64,000 nucleotides of DNA from Macrococcus equipercicus (GCF_004359525.2 NZ_SCWC02000002.1:186001-250000); one strand, 5' to 3'; counted from the stretch's first letter, positions 32,016 through 41,459 are shown. A program made the numbers and translations. The notes: generated by a model from the letters alone, not told the origin.

Positions 32016-32990
32016 ATGAAAAAATGGCAATTAGTAGGTTCTACAACTGTATTAGGTACTGCATTATTTTTAGGAGCTTGTGGTGGCGCAGGTCAGAGCA
32101 GCAAAACTGAAGATAAAAAGGCGGACAGCAGCGATACAAAATCTACTGAAACTAAAAGCGTTAAAGGCGAAGTAAACGGCGACGGCTCAACAACTGTTGC
32201 ACCGATCATTGAAAAAATCAATGAAGAGTTCAAAGCTGAATATCCAGATGTAACAGTATCTGTCGGTACATCAGGTACAGGCGGTGGTTTCGAAAAATTC
32301 ATCGCTGGCGAAACAGACTTCTCTAACGCATCTCGTGAAATTAAAGACGAAGAAAAAGCAGCACTTAAAAAAGCAAACATTGATTATACAGAATTCAAAC
32401 TTGCAACTGACGGTTTAACTGTTGCAGTAAATAAAGACAACAACTTCGTTGACTATTTAACATTCGACGAACTAGCTAAAATCTACAGCGGTAAAGCGAA
32501 GACTTGGAAAGACGTACGCAGTGACTTCCCTGCTGAAGAAATCAAAGCTTTCTCTCCTGACCAGTCTCACGGTACTTATGACTTCTTCAGTGAAGCAGTA
32601 TTAGACAAAGGTGAGATCAAAGCTGAGAAAAATGCTGATACAAACGTCATCGTTTCTTCAGTAAAAGACAACAAAAATGGTATCGGATTCTTCGGCTACA
32701 ACTTCTACCAAGAAAACAAAGACAGCTTAAAAGCGGTTAAAATTCAAGGTAAAGAAGAAAAAACACCTGTTGAAGCTACAGAAGCAACAGTTAAAGATGG
32801 AACTTATCCACTTAGCCGACCATTATTCATCTACGCTAAAAATGATTCGCTGAAAAAGAACGACGCTTTTAAAGAGTTCATTAAATACACTTTAGAAAAA
32901 GCACCTAAAGCATCTAAAGATTCAGGCTATGTGCCATTAGAAGATGCAGAATATAAAGAAGATATGAAAAAACTTGATGCAGTAAAATAA
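32016..32990 (+). CDS. pstS: Phosphate ABC transporter, substrate-binding lipoprotein
   Basis: Extracellular phosphate receptor anchored by lipid. 324 residues: signal peptide with lipobox LGAC (Cys about 24), a Ser/Lys-rich linker, then the PBP-like domain with the phosphate-binding stretch DGSTTVAP and [10 protein letters not shown], and [15 protein letters not shown] 32016 chosen over TTG 32010 for spacing to GGAGG. Codon usage looks strongly biased, consistent with high expression. First gene of pstSCAB-phoU. Confidence 0.96.
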   Translation: MKKWQLVGSTTVLGTALFLGACGGAGQSSKTEDKKADSSDTKSTETKSVKGEVNGDGSTTVAPIIEKINEEFKAEYPDVTVSVGTSGTGGGFEKFIAGETDFSNASREIKDEEKAALKKANIDYTEFKLATDGLTVAVNKDNNFVDYLTFDELAKIYSGKAKTWKDVRSDFPAEEIKAFSPDQSHGTYDFFSEAVLDKGEIKAEKNADTNVIVSSVKDNKNGIGFFGYNFYQENKDSLKAVKIQGKEEKTPVEATEATVKDGTYPLSRPLFIYAKNDSLKKNDAFKEFIKYTLEKAPKASKDSGYVPLEDAEYKEDMKKLDAVK

Positions 32991-33010
32991 GTAAATTCAT
33001 TGATATGATG

Positions 33011-33037
33011 AGGGGCGAACTCGTTCGTCCCTTTTTT
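33011..33037 (+). terminator. Internal terminator between pstS and pstC
   Basis: A 10-bp stem (33011-33020 with 33023-33032, one G-U pair), a tight TC loop and six T residues. Probably lets most transcripts stop after pstS so the binding protein exceeds the permease. Confidence 0.82.
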
Positions 33038-33056
33038 AAAATGAAGGAGTCTAAAC

Positions 33057-33986
33057 ATGAAGGATAAAATTTCAGTACAGCAAATGATTCAGCAGAATCA
33101 GGGGAAGGGCTCAAGGGGTTTTGTTGAAAGGCTGATCCCGGCCATCCTTCTGATTATCGCATCTGTATCTATTTTAACGACAATAGGTATTTTGATTACT
33201 TTATTAACTGAAACTGTGACTTTTTTCTCAAGAGTCTCATTTTCACAGTTCTTCCTGGAAAAAGATTGGAATGCTTTTGGCCAGCAGCCTAAATATGGAA
33301 TTTATTCCTTGATCCTCGGCACATTGAAAGTAACTTTTATCGCGACTTTATTCGCAGTACCAGTCGGCCTCGGCGCAGCATTGTATTTAAGCGAATACGC
33401 CAGTGATACAACAAGAAGAATCGTGAAGCCGATTCTTGAGATTCTTGCCGGTATTCCGACAATTGTCTATGGCTTTTTTGCATTGACATTTGTAACACCG
33501 TTACTTCGGACGTTCTGGACTGATCTAGGGAGTTTCAACTCTGTCAGCCCTGGACTTGTCATAGGTATCATGGTCATTCCGATGATTGCAAGTTTAAGTG
33601 AAGACGCGATGAGCGCAGTGCCTCAGGCCATTCGAGAAGGCGCGCTCGGTCTCGGTTCAACAAAACTGGAAGTCGCTTTGAAAGTTGTTTTTCCAGCTGC
33701 TTTATCTGGTATTCTCGCTTCGATCGTTCTTGCGATTTCGCGGGCAATCGGTGAGACGATGATTGTCGCTTTAGCAGCAGGGAGCAGCCCCGATTCATCG
33801 CTCAGCCTGACGAATTCCATTCAGACGATGACTGGATTCATTGTCCAGGTAGCCACAGGAGACGCCACATTCGGCACCGATATTTATTATAGTATTTATG
33901 CAGTCGGTTTCACATTGTTCGTCTTCACGTTAATTATGAACTTTATTTCGCAATGGGTGACACGCCGCTTTAGAGAGGAGTATTAA
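33057..33986 (+). CDS. pstC: Phosphate ABC transporter, permease PstC
   Basis: One of two membrane subunits of the high-affinity phosphate importer. 309 residues, with about six hydrophobic segments and the cytoplasmic EAA-type loop (EGALGLGSTKLEVALKVVFP region, about 199-218) that contacts PstB. AAGGAG precedes the ATG. One nt separates it from pstA. Confidence 0.95.
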   Translation: MKDKISVQQMIQQNQGKGSRGFVERLIPAILLIIASVSILTTIGILITLLTETVTFFSRVSFSQFFLEKDWNAFGQQPKYGIYSLILGTLKVTFIATLFAVPVGLGAALYLSEYASDTTRRIVKPILEILAGIPTIVYGFFALTFVTPLLRTFWTDLGSFNSVSPGLVIGIMVIPMIASLSEDAMSAVPQAIREGALGLGSTKLEVALKVVFPAALSGILASIVLAISRAIGETMIVALAAGSSPDSSLSLTNSIQTMTGFIVQVATGDATFGTDIYYSIYAVGFTLFVFTLIMNFISQWVTRRFREEY

Positions 33987-33987
33987 T

Positions 33988-34881
33988 ATGCAGTTAATTG
34001 ATCAGAAGAAAGTTGAATCCAACCTCTCAGGCAGGCTGTCGAAGAACAACATCATTAAAGGTGTGTTCTTCCTGTGCACCATGATCGGCTTAATTGTGCT
34101 GGCTATTCTGCTTTACGATATCATCCGTAAAGGTGCCGGCTGGCTGACACCTGCATTCTTTGAGAACTTTTCATCGACCACACCCGAGAAAGCCGGAATT
34201 AAAGGTGCATTGATCGGTACGTTATGGCTGATGATGACTATTGCGCCTATCGCTGTAGTTCTCGGAGTAGGTACAGCCATCTATATGGAAGAATACTCAA
34301 AAGACAACTGGTTCACCAGATTTGTCAGAATCAATATCTCTAACTTAGCGGGCGTGCCTTCTGTCGTATTCGGACTGCTTGGACTGACCTTGTTTGTCCG
34401 CGGGGCAGGGATTGATTCGCTGTCATTAGGAAAATCAGTCATTGCTGCGGCATTGACGATGTCTCTGATGATCCTGCCGGTCATCATTGTCTCAAGTCAG
34501 GAAGCTATCCGTGCAGTGCCGGGCGCTATTAGGGAGGCGAGTCTCGGCCTTGGCGGCACAAAATGGCAGACCATTACAAATGTCGTGCTACCGGCCTCCA
34601 TCCCAGGAATACTGACGGGTACTATTCTTGCTTTATCGCGTGCAATCGGTGAAACAGCACCGCTCGTCGTTATCGGGATCCCGACTATCTTCCTGAAAAC
34701 ACCGGATAACATTATGGACCGTTTCCAGGCACTGCCGATGCAGATCTATACATGGGCTAAACTTCCAAAACAAGAGTTCCAGTATTTATCTTCAGCAGCG
34801 ATTATCGTGCTGTTGATCTTACTTATCGCCATGAACTCCATTGCGATTTATATTCGTAACAAATATCAGAAAAAATTTTAA
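33988..34881 (+). CDS. pstA: Phosphate ABC transporter, permease PstA
   Basis: Second membrane subunit. 297 residues, six predicted membrane segments, with an EAA-type loop (EASLGLGGTKWQT about 181-193). Immediately follows pstC. The NMDRFQALPMQIY stretch between the last segments is typical of PstA. Confidence 0.95.
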   Translation: MQLIDQKKVESNLSGRLSKNNIIKGVFFLCTMIGLIVLAILLYDIIRKGAGWLTPAFFENFSSTTPEKAGIKGALIGTLWLMMTIAPIAVVLGVGTAIYMEEYSKDNWFTRFVRINISNLAGVPSVVFGLLGLTLFVRGAGIDSLSLGKSVIAAALTMSLMILPVIIVSSQEAIRAVPGAIREASLGLGGTKWQTITNVVLPASIPGILTGTILALSRAIGETAPLVVIGIPTIFLKTPDNIMDRFQALPMQIYTWAKLPKQEFQYLSSAAIIVLLILLIAMNSIAIYIRNKYQKKF

Positions 34882-34905
34882 TCTCATTTTGAGAGGGGTC
34901 TTATG

Positions 34906-35742
34906 ATGAAAGAAGCAGTTGCAACACAACCGAACGTATCAGTATCACCATCTTTGGAAAGACAGGCACCAGACCATCAGGTTAGCGATAAAATCGTTTA
35001 TCAGACAAAAAATCTTGACCTATGGTATGGTGAGAACCATGCGCTGAAAAATATCAACCTCGATATTGTGGAAAATGAAGTGACAGCGATTATCGGGCCG
35101 TCCGGCTGTGGTAAATCAACGTATATCAAAACACTGAACCGAATGATTGAACTTGTACCGGGCGTCAAGACCTCAGGAGAAATCTTTTACCGCGGTGATA
35201 ATATTTTTGATCGCAATTATAAAGTGGAGCATTTGAGAACGCGTGTCGGCATGGTCTTCCAGAAGCCGAATCCGTTTCCGAAATCAATTTATGACAATAT
35301 CACTTATGGCCCTAGAATCCATGGCATTACCGACAAGAAGATTCTTGATGAAATCGTTGAGAAATCATTGCGCGGCGCAGCCATCTGGGATGAAACAAAA
35401 GATCGTCTCAACCAGAATGCTTATGGCTTATCAGGTGGACAGCAGCAGCGTATTTGTATTGCACGCTGTCTGGCAATTGAACCGGATGTCATCTTAATGG
35501 ATGAACCGACCTCAGCACTTGACCCGATCTCAACATTAAAAGTTGAAGAACTTGTACAGGAAATCAAGAATGATTATTCCATCATCATCGTCACGCACAA
35601 TATGCAGCAGGCGGCTCGTATTTCTGACAAAACAGCTTTCTTCCTGAATGGTTACGTCAATGAGTTTGATACGACCGACAAGATCTTCTCTAACCCTGCT
35701 GATGAGCAGACAGAACGCTATATCTCTGGACGTTTCGGTTGA
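34906..35742 (+). CDS. pstB: Phosphate ABC transporter, ATP-binding protein PstB
   Basis: ATPase of the phosphate importer. About 278 residues: a low-complexity N-terminal extension (to about 28), Walker [10 protein letters not shown], signature LSGGQQQR, Walker [14 protein letters not shown] and the switch His in VTHNMQQA. Two ATGs are adjacent (34903, 34906); the second has better spacing to GAGAGGGG. A single pstB is present, unlike the tandem pstBA-pstBB of B. subtilis. Confidence 0.95.
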   Translation: MKEAVATQPNVSVSPSLERQAPDHQVSDKIVYQTKNLDLWYGENHALKNINLDIVENEVTAIIGPSGCGKSTYIKTLNRMIELVPGVKTSGEIFYRGDNIFDRNYKVEHLRTRVGMVFQKPNPFPKSIYDNITYGPRIHGITDKKILDEIVEKSLRGAAIWDETKDRLNQNAYGLSGGQQQRICIARCLAIEPDVILMDEPTSALDPISTLKVEELVQEIKNDYSIIIVTHNMQQAARISDKTAFFLNGYVNEFDTTDKIFSNPADEQTERYISGRFG

Positions 35743-35743
35743 T

Positions 35744-36385
35744 ATGAGAGAAAAATACGAAGAATCGTTAAACGATTTGATTGAGTCTGTCATCAAACTC
35801 GCCGAAGAAGTTTATCACGTGATTGAACGTTCACTTGACGTTTTAAACTGTGAAGATGTTCAGGAAGCAAGAGAGCTTATCAAACATGACCTTGTCATCA
35901 ATGATATGGAGAGTGCTATCAATGAGCAGGTGATCAGCTTAATTACGAAGCAGCAGCCGATAGCGACTGATTTAAGAATCATTATGGCCAGCATTAAAAT
36001 TGCTTCTGAGCTTGAACGGATGGGTGATAATGCAGGTAATCTTGCAAAAATCCGCCGCCGCGTTAAATTTGAGGACACCGTGGTATTATCCCGCCTTAAA
36101 ACTATGGGGAAATTAAGCTTACTGATGCTGTATGATTTAAGAGATGCCTTCCAGCAGAAAGATGTTAATCTGACTAAAGAAGTCATCGATAGAGATCAGG
36201 ACATTGATGATTTATATAAAGAGATTGTCAATACGACCTATTTAATCGATAACGACCCTTTCATATCAGGTCAGGCACATCTAGCGGCACGTTATCTCGA
36301 ACGGATCGGCGACCATATTACAAATATCGCCGAAAATATTTATTACTTCATTACTGGCGACCGTTACGATAAATTTCTTAAATAA
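35744..36385 (+). CDS. phoU: Phosphate signalling protein PhoU
   Basis: Negative regulator that couples Pst transport to phosphate signalling. 213 residues, two three-helix bundles with the metal-binding ExxxD-type motifs (ELERMGDNAGN near 88 and RYLERIGDHITNIAENIYY near 185). ATG at 35744 is just after the pstB stop; no clear ribosome binding site is visible, suggesting translational coupling. B. subtilis 168 has no phoU in its pst operon, staphylococci do. Confidence 0.94.
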   Translation: MREKYEESLNDLIESVIKLAEEVYHVIERSLDVLNCEDVQEARELIKHDLVINDMESAINEQVISLITKQQPIATDLRIIMASIKIASELERMGDNAGNLAKIRRRVKFEDTVVLSRLKTMGKLSLLMLYDLRDAFQQKDVNLTKEVIDRDQDIDDLYKEIVNTTYLIDNDPFISGQAHLAARYLERIGDHITNIAENIYYFITGDRYDKFLK

Positions 36386-36388
36386 CGC

Positions 36389-36417
36389 TGGAAATCCTGT
36401 TAAATTGGTGTTATTAT
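36389..36417 (+). promoter_or_regulatory. Possible promoter of rpmG
   Basis: TGGAAA (36389-36394), 17-bp spacer, TATTAT (36412-36417). Moderate match only. Confidence 0.45.
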
Positions 36418-36457
36418 TAAAAGGTCGTATGGAAACAATGAGTAAGGAGGGAATATA

Positions 36458-36607
36458 ATGCGCGTTAACGTAACTTTAGCATGTACAGAATGTGGTGAAA
36501 GAAACTACATTACTAAGAAAAATAAACGTAATAACCCAGAACGTATCGAGATGAACAAATTCTGTTCACGTGATAACAAACAAACTTTACACCGAGAAAC
36601 TAAATAA
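36458..36607 (+). CDS. rpmG: 50S ribosomal protein L33
   Basis: Small 50S subunit protein, 49 residues, reading [20 protein letters not shown] and ending HRETK. It has the N-terminal CTEC pair and a single later Cys (FCSRD), so the zinc-ribbon set is incomplete, as in B. subtilis RpmGA. AAGGAGGG precedes the ATG. It sits between phoU and the folate cyclo-ligase gene with its own terminator. Confidence 0.95.
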   Translation: MRVNVTLACTECGERNYITKKNKRNNPERIEMNKFCSRDNKQTLHRETK

Positions 36608-36614
36608 TGCGTTG

Positions 36615-36641
36615 GCAGACACTTATGTGTCTGCTTTTTTT
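36615..36641 (+). terminator. Terminator after rpmG
   Basis: GCAGACAC pairs with GTGTCTGC around TTAT, followed by seven T residues. Confidence 0.9.
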
Positions 36642-36670
36642 ACATCTTTAAGCTTTACCTGTAAATCATG

Positions 36671-36676
36671 TATAAT
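36671..36676 (+). promoter_or_regulatory. -10 element for the cyclo-ligase operon
   Basis: Perfect TATAAT 18 bp upstream of the ATG; a weak TTAAGC lies 17 bp further upstream (36648). It explains why the longer in-frame start at 36668 is rejected. Confidence 0.5.
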
Positions 36677-36694
36677 ATGGATGAGGTGGTTGGG

Positions 36695-37243
36695 ATGGAT
36701 AAAAAAAGTATGCGGCAGGAGAAACTCAAATTTTTGAAAGAAACAGCTAAGTATAAGCAGGAAGTCCTGTTGATGAGGAAGCTGTTCCAGCTCGATGCAT
36801 GGCACAAGGCATCCTCAATCGGCATAACATTAAGTATGACCCATGAAATCAATACTTATGAGATTATTAAGTTCGCCCTCGTCCAGGGGAAATCGGTCTA
36901 TGTGCCGCACTGTGATTATCATCAAAAAACGATGGATTTTGTTAAATTCTCATCAATCGATGAACTGCAGGAAGACGAAAAAGGCATTTTAATGGTCACT
37001 GGAGCGCGTGACATCAATAATGAGATGGATTTATTGATTGTTCCGGGTGTGGTCTTTGACTTAAAAGGTTACCGGATTGGCTACGGCGGCGGATATTATG
37101 ACCGTTTTCTTGCGGATTATAAGGGAACAGCAGTCAGCCTCGCCCTGGAAGGACAGCTGGCTGAAATCGCTCCTGAATCATTCGATGAACCCGTTCACCA
37201 GATTATCACTGAACAAAGAATATTGACTGGAGTGCGTCTATGA
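36695..37243 (+). CDS. 5-formyltetrahydrofolate cyclo-ligase
   Basis: Converts 5-formyl-THF to 5,10-methenyl-THF with ATP, recycling folate. 182 residues with the hallmark GYGGGYYDRFL near residues 129-139 and an N-terminal basic ATP-binding region. ATG at 36695 is behind GAGGTGG. B. subtilis YqgN is the counterpart. The stop overlaps the rhomboid gene by 4 nt. Confidence 0.93.
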   Translation: MDKKSMRQEKLKFLKETAKYKQEVLLMRKLFQLDAWHKASSIGITLSMTHEINTYEIIKFALVQGKSVYVPHCDYHQKTMDFVKFSSIDELQEDEKGILMVTGARDINNEMDLLIVPGVVFDLKGYRIGYGGGYYDRFLADYKGTAVSLALEGQLAEIAPESFDEPVHQIITEQRILTGVRL

Positions 37244-38676
37244 TTAGTAATAAACAGTTGTGGCAGTCCATCTATCACATCATTAAATATTCCGGCTACG
37301 AGCTGGCCTATATCAATGAAGAAGAATCAGATGTGATTCTGCAGCATAAAACAAAGAAAGAGCTGATCCGTTTCATCAGCGACAAACAGAATGTACAGTC
37401 ATTGAATTTTTTAATTGATAAGATGAAAGATAATCTCGATGTCTTTAATCAGCAGCTGGCCTTCATCCCTCAGAAAATCAGACTGGTCTTGATCAACCAG
37501 GAGCTGCCCTCTGGTGCAGAAGACAGGCTTGTTAAAGTAACGGCTGCCCAGTCGCAGGAGGACCTTGATGCACTGGATATTTCTATGTTTTACCATATGA
37601 AGACCAGTTATTTCAAAGCGAAACCGCAGTCAGTGAATACTTACCGCAGCCGCCTGTTAAAGACTGATTTCATCAATCAGGCGATGGTGAAATTTGCGCC
37701 GTTGACTTTTGCGCTGATCTTCATCAATATCGTGGTCTTTATCCTTACAATCATATGGGGACGGAGCAGTACAGGAGACGGCCTGATCGACCACGGAGGA
37801 CTGACTCATTTCAACTTTGTCCATGGCGATTATTTCCGGGTGATCACTTCGATATTTCTTCATTTCAACGTGACGCATCTTCTGTTTAATATGATGTCGC
37901 TGTATATTTTCGGCAGATTGATTGAATATTTATATGGGTCTTACCGTTTTCTGCTCATCTATTTTACAGCCGGTATTTTTGGAAATTTGATCTCATTGTC
38001 TTTCGATACTTCCTCGATTTCAGCAGGGGCAAGTGGAGCCATCAGTGGTCTTCTCGGTGCATTAGTCGCATATATTATTTTTAATGGTAAGTTTAACCGG
38101 TCGTTTGTCAGGCAGACAATCATCGGAGCGATTCTGTTCCTGTTGATCAGTAATTTATTTGCTGAAGTCAATAACTATGCGCATTTCGGCGGCTTGTTCG
38201 GCGGGTTCCTGGCCGCACTTATTATAACGGTCTATCGGTTGAACCGCCGTTATTTCTACCTTGCTGCAACCGGTACGGCAGTGCTCACGATTCTGCTGTT
38301 GATAACGATCTTTTCTCAGCAGGAACAGCATATCTATAACATGAAAGCAGAGCAGCTGATAGAGCAGGGAAATTTTGAGAAGGCTGAGTCCATCTTGCAG
38401 GATACGATGGCCAATGGGTATGAGGACGATCAGACTTATATTCTCTCGGGACTGGTCAAAGCGAATAACAGCAGTCTGACAGATGCTGTAGCGGTATGGA
38501 AAAAAGGACTGAAAGAATTTCCGGATTCACCGTCCTTGAATTATCAGATGGCATTAGCAAGACGGGCACAGGATGACTATCCGGGGGCAAAGAACTATTT
38601 GAATAAAGCCATGAAATTAAGCGACAATCCTGCCTATCGGCAATTAGATCAAGAGATAAAGGTGTTTGATAATTAA
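37240..38676 (+). CDS. gluP: Rhomboid family intramembrane serine protease with TPR tail (GluP/YqgP type)
   Basis: Intramembrane protease; in B. subtilis it acts in membrane protein quality control. 478 residues: cytoplasmic N-terminal domain (about 1-145), a rhomboid core with seven hydrophobic segments, and a C-terminal soluble region resembling TPR repeats (about 370-475). Catalytic S265 in GASGA and H315 in HFGGLFGG are present, as is the HLLFNMMSLYIFG motif. Overlaps the cyclo-ligase gene by 4 nt. Confidence 0.93.
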   Translation: MISNKQLWQSIYHIIKYSGYELAYINEEESDVILQHKTKKELIRFISDKQNVQSLNFLIDKMKDNLDVFNQQLAFIPQKIRLVLINQELPSGAEDRLVKVTAAQSQEDLDALDISMFYHMKTSYFKAKPQSVNTYRSRLLKTDFINQAMVKFAPLTFALIFINIVVFILTIIWGRSSTGDGLIDHGGLTHFNFVHGDYFRVITSIFLHFNVTHLLFNMMSLYIFGRLIEYLYGSYRFLLIYFTAGIFGNLISLSFDTSSISAGASGAISGLLGALVAYIIFNGKFNRSFVRQTIIGAILFLLISNLFAEVNNYAHFGGLFGGFLAALIITVYRLNRRYFYLAATGTAVLTILLLITIFSQQEQHIYNMKAEQLIEQGNFEKAESILQDTMANGYEDDQTYILSGLVKANNSSLTDAVAVWKKGLKEFPDSPSLNYQMALARRAQDDYPGAKNYLNKAMKLSDNPAYRQLDQEIKVFDN

Positions 38677-38677
38677 T

Positions 38678-38869
38678 ATGAATTCATTTTATGATGTCCA
38701 GCAGCTGCTGAAGAAGTTTGGTCTGATTGTGTATTTTAAAGACGAACAGAATACGATAGCGATGATGAATGAGGAACTGAAGACGCTGCATGAGACGCTC
38801 TTGATTACTAACGAAGAGTATATCCAGGCAAGGTTAATTTTAAATCAAAGGAAGATGGGGAAACTATGA
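38678..38869 (+). CDS. yqgQ: YqgQ family small protein (DUF910)
   Basis: Small conserved protein of unknown function, 63 residues, starting MNSFYDVQQLLKKFG, predicted helical. It lies one base after the rhomboid stop and overlaps glcK by 4 nt, the arrangement seen in Bacillus. ATG 38678 agrees with the family N-terminus; a TTG at 38666 is within the rhomboid gene. Confidence 0.88.
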   Translation: MNSFYDVQQLLKKFGLIVYFKDEQNTIAMMNEELKTLHETLLITNEEYIQARLILNQRKMGKL

Positions 38870-39825
38870 TTATTCTAGCAGCTGATGTCGGCGGTACAAC
38901 TTGTAAGCTCGGTGTAATGAATGAGGCACTGGAAATTCTCCACAAGTGGGAAATTCCGACGAATAAAGAAGAGGAAGGCCGTCATATCCTTCGCAATATT
39001 CACGAATCCTTCGCCAGGAATGCCCGTTTAAAAGGATATAGTATGGAAGATGTTAAAGGGACAGGGCTTGGCATACCTGGACCTATTGATTTTGACAACG
39101 GTGTCGTCAACGGTGCCATCAACTTGAACTGGCATGGCAGGAAAAATATTCGTGAGGCCTATGAGCAGTTAAGCGGTAAACCGGTTTTTGTTGATAACGA
39201 TGCGAATGTTGCCTCGCTCGGCGAACAGGTCAGAGGAGCGGGCCGTGGTTCGAAGGATGTAGTGTGTATCACACTCGGCACAGGTGTCGGCGGCGGTATC
39301 ATCAGCAATCATGAGCTTGTCCATGGATACAACGGATCAGGAGGAGAACTCGGCCATTTCAAAGTCGACTTTAAGGAGCGCTTCCAGTGCAACTGTGGTC
39401 ATAAAGGCTGTTTAGAGACAGTAGCAAGCGCGACAGGGGTCGTTAACCTTGCCCATTACTACTACAAGGAACTGCGCTTCAGCACCCTTATTGAAGACGA
39501 TTTAGAGGCAGGAACGCTGCAGGCTAAACAAGTGTTCGATGCGGCTAAAGCAGGCGATGAGTTTGCACTCTATATCATCCGCAAAGTGTCCAATTACATT
39601 GCCTATGCTCTGAGTGTCATCAGTGTGATGACTAATCCTGAATATATCATTATCGGCGGTGGTGTATCTAAAGCAGGTGATTTTCTGATTGACCATATTG
39701 AGGAGCGTTATCAGGAGATGACTTTCAGCCCGGCCGCTGAAGGCACTAAAATTGTCACAGCACAGCTGGGCAATGATGCAGGCATGATAGGTGCAGCAGC
39801 TTTAATCAAACAATATGTGAAGTGA
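38866..39825 (+). CDS. glcK: Glucokinase (ROK family)
   Basis: Phosphorylates glucose to glucose 6-phosphate with ATP. 319 residues: ATP-binding DVGGTTCKLG at the N-terminus, sugar-binding NDANVASLGE, GTGVGGGII, and the ROK zinc motif with C175, C177 and C182 (CNCGHKGC). Coupled to yqgQ by an ATGA overlap. Matches the B. subtilis yqgQ-glcK arrangement. Confidence 0.95.
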   Translation: MIILAADVGGTTCKLGVMNEALEILHKWEIPTNKEEEGRHILRNIHESFARNARLKGYSMEDVKGTGLGIPGPIDFDNGVVNGAINLNWHGRKNIREAYEQLSGKPVFVDNDANVASLGEQVRGAGRGSKDVVCITLGTGVGGGIISNHELVHGYNGSGGELGHFKVDFKERFQCNCGHKGCLETVASATGVVNLAHYYYKELRFSTLIEDDLEAGTLQAKQVFDAAKAGDEFALYIIRKVSNYIAYALSVISVMTNPEYIIIGGGVSKAGDFLIDHIEERYQEMTFSPAAEGTKIVTAQLGNDAGMIGAAALIKQYVK

Positions 39826-39834
39826 GGGTTAAAC

Positions 39835-40146
39835 ATGGCTATTATAGATGTTGTCATTATACCGCTGGACGGTAAATCAATCAGCGTGAGTGAATACGTG
39901 GCAGATGTCCAGAAGATTCTGCAGGAGAAAAAGGAACAGGGACTTATTGATTTTCAGTTGACGCCGATGAGTACGCTGATTGAAGGGGACCTGCCGGTGC
40001 TGCTTAAAGTCGTGGAGGAAATTCACGAAGCACCGTTCAACAAAGGCGTGCAGCGTGTCTGCACGAATTTGAGAATCGATGACCGAAGAGATAAAAAAAG
40101 GAAGATGAATGATAAGCTGGATTCAGTCCATAAACATTTAAAATAA
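39835..40146 (+). CDS. MTH1187 family thiamine-binding protein (YqgV type)
   Basis: Small ferredoxin-like fold protein of the MTH1187/YkoF family; some members bind thiamine, but the cellular role here is unknown. 103 residues, starting MAIIDVVIIPLDG, with the repeated beta-alpha-beta pattern and ESP-like residue run SISVSEYV. Last gene of the gluP-yqgQ-glcK unit, ending in a bidirectional terminator. Confidence 0.87.
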   Translation: MAIIDVVIIPLDGKSISVSEYVADVQKILQEKKEQGLIDFQLTPMSTLIEGDLPVLLKVVEEIHEAPFNKGVQRVCTNLRIDDRRDKKRKMNDKLDSVHKHLK

Positions 40147-40173
40147 AAAAAGACGATGTTAATCGTCTTTTTT
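40146..40173. terminator. Bidirectional terminator after the yqgV-type gene
   Basis: A perfect 12-bp stem AAAAAAGACGAT / ATCGTCTTTTTT with a GTTA loop, between convergent genes. Confidence 0.92.
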
Positions 40174-40411
40174 AGTGGTGCAAAATAGGATAGCCGTAAG
40201 TAAAGATTGTCGCTAATGCGAAGAATCCAAATGCTAATGCAGCAATCAGACCAAAGAGCATTCCTAACAAATTCTTTTGTTTGATTGCGCCGATTAAACC
40301 TGAAACGGCAAATACAGCAACAGCTAACATCAATAATGCAAAGATATTAACACCGATATGAATTTTAGTACCGAATAAATCGAATAGTTCGCCAGTATTG
40401 ATAAATGGCAT
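40172..40411 (-). CDS. DUF2759 family membrane protein (YqgW type)
   Basis: Function unknown. 79 residues with two hydrophobic segments (about 20-42 and 49-72), ending ILHH. Conserved among Bacillales at this place, between the thiamine-binding protein and the metallo-beta-lactamase gene. Stop codon lies in the shared terminator. Confidence 0.85.
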   Translation of the reverse strand: MPFINTGELFDLFGTKIHIGVNIFALLMLAVAVFAVSGLIGAIKQKNLLGMLFGLIAALAFGFFALATIFTYGYPILHH

Positions 40412-40454
40412 AGCATAACCCCCAACATAGTACTTTTATTATCACTGATTATTG

Positions 40455-40460
40455 TATAAT
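40455..40460 (+). promoter_or_regulatory. -10 element of the metallo-hydrolase gene
   Basis: Perfect TATAAT 47 bp upstream of the start; no good -35 at 16-18 bp. Confidence 0.45.
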
Positions 40461-40507
40461 TAATAGTGACATTTGTCGAGGGTAATTTTATAAGGAGGTA
40501 GTTCATA

Positions 40508-41137
40508 ATGAAACTACATGCAATGAGTCTCGGGATGCTGGAAACCAACTGCTATATCGTCGAAAATGATGAGGAAGTGCTGGTCATTGACCCCGGTGCT
40601 GAAGCGGAGAAGATCATCAATCAGCTGGTAGCCGTCAACAAGCCGGTCGCTGGAATTTTACTGACCCATACTCATTTTGATCATATAGGTGCAGTGGATG
40701 ATTTATGCAGGAAATTCGATGTTCCGGTATATGTCTCGGATAAAGAGAAGTACTGGCTGTCCAACTCAGCATTCAATGGCTCCCAAAAGTTCAGCAGATA
40801 CGGTATTCCGGAAATCGTCATCAGACAGGAGCCGAAGATCATTGCGAAAGGTCAGCGCCATGTGAAATCATTCGACTTTCAAGTGATGGAGACACCGGGC
40901 CATTCTCCGGGCAGTCTGACGTACGTTTTCGATGATTTCGCTGTCGTCGGCGATACACTGTTCAATGAAGGCATCGGCCGCACCGATCTGAAAGACGGTA
41001 ATCTGCAGTCGTTAATGCACAGTATCACTGAAGTGTTGTTTTCACTGGATGAAGCAACTGTCATCTATCCCGGTCATGGGCCAAAGACGACGATTGGTCA
41101 TGAGATGGATCATAATCCATACGTCAACGGCTATTAA
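40508..41137 (+). CDS. Metallo-beta-lactamase fold hydrolase (YqgX type, glyoxalase II-like)
   Basis: 209 residues with the zinc motif THTHFDHIGAVDD (about 55-67), and downstream metal ligands in TPGHSPGS and VVGDTLF, then GHGPKTT. Family members include hydroxyacylglutathione hydrolase and persulfide-type enzymes; the substrate is not clear, and in Bacillus (YqgX) a bacillithiol-linked role has been proposed. Strong ribosome binding site (AAGGAGGT). Confidence 0.9.
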   Translation: MKLHAMSLGMLETNCYIVENDEEVLVIDPGAEAEKIINQLVAVNKPVAGILLTHTHFDHIGAVDDLCRKFDVPVYVSDKEKYWLSNSAFNGSQKFSRYGIPEIVIRQEPKIIAKGQRHVKSFDFQVMETPGHSPGSLTYVFDDFAVVGDTLFNEGIGRTDLKDGNLQSLMHSITEVLFSLDEATVIYPGHGPKTTIGHEMDHNPYVNGY

Positions 41138-41169
41138 AAAACCTTCCTCGCAAAGAGGAAGGTTTTTTT
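41136..41169. terminator. Bidirectional terminator before the DUF2626 gene
   Basis: AAAAACCTTCCTC pairs with GAGGAAGGTTTTT around GCAAA, flanked by A and T runs. Confidence 0.92.
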
Positions 41170-41419
41170 ATTCGTGATGTAAACCGAAAGCGGGTTCCAG
41201 CAGGAATGTTGAATAATATGTGAAACCAACGAAGCATACAACAAGGTAAGCCGCAAAGATATACATATACATTCTTTCTGATAGATTCATATATCCTAAA
41301 AGAACGAAGAAGCCTGTTTGAGCTAAAAATACAAATGCCATCATTTCCATATGGCCGACATAGAACATAACTGCGAAGATGGCAGTCCAGAATCCTAAAG
41401 TTTTGTAGACTTTATCCAT
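41168..41419 (-). CDS. DUF2626 family membrane protein (YqgY type)
   Basis: Function unknown. 83 residues with about three hydrophobic segments, starting MDKVYKTLGFWTAIFAVMF. Conserved in Bacillales next to comGA. GGAGAGGAG precedes the minus-strand ATG. Separate promoter, divergent from the comG operon. Confidence 0.85.
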   Translation of the reverse strand: MDKVYKTLGFWTAIFAVMFYVGHMEMMAFVFLAQTGFFVLLGYMNLSERMYMYIFAAYLVVCFVGFTYYSTFLLEPAFGLHHE

Positions 41420-41459
41420 TTGATGTTCTCCTCTCCAAAAACTCTTAATATCACCTATT

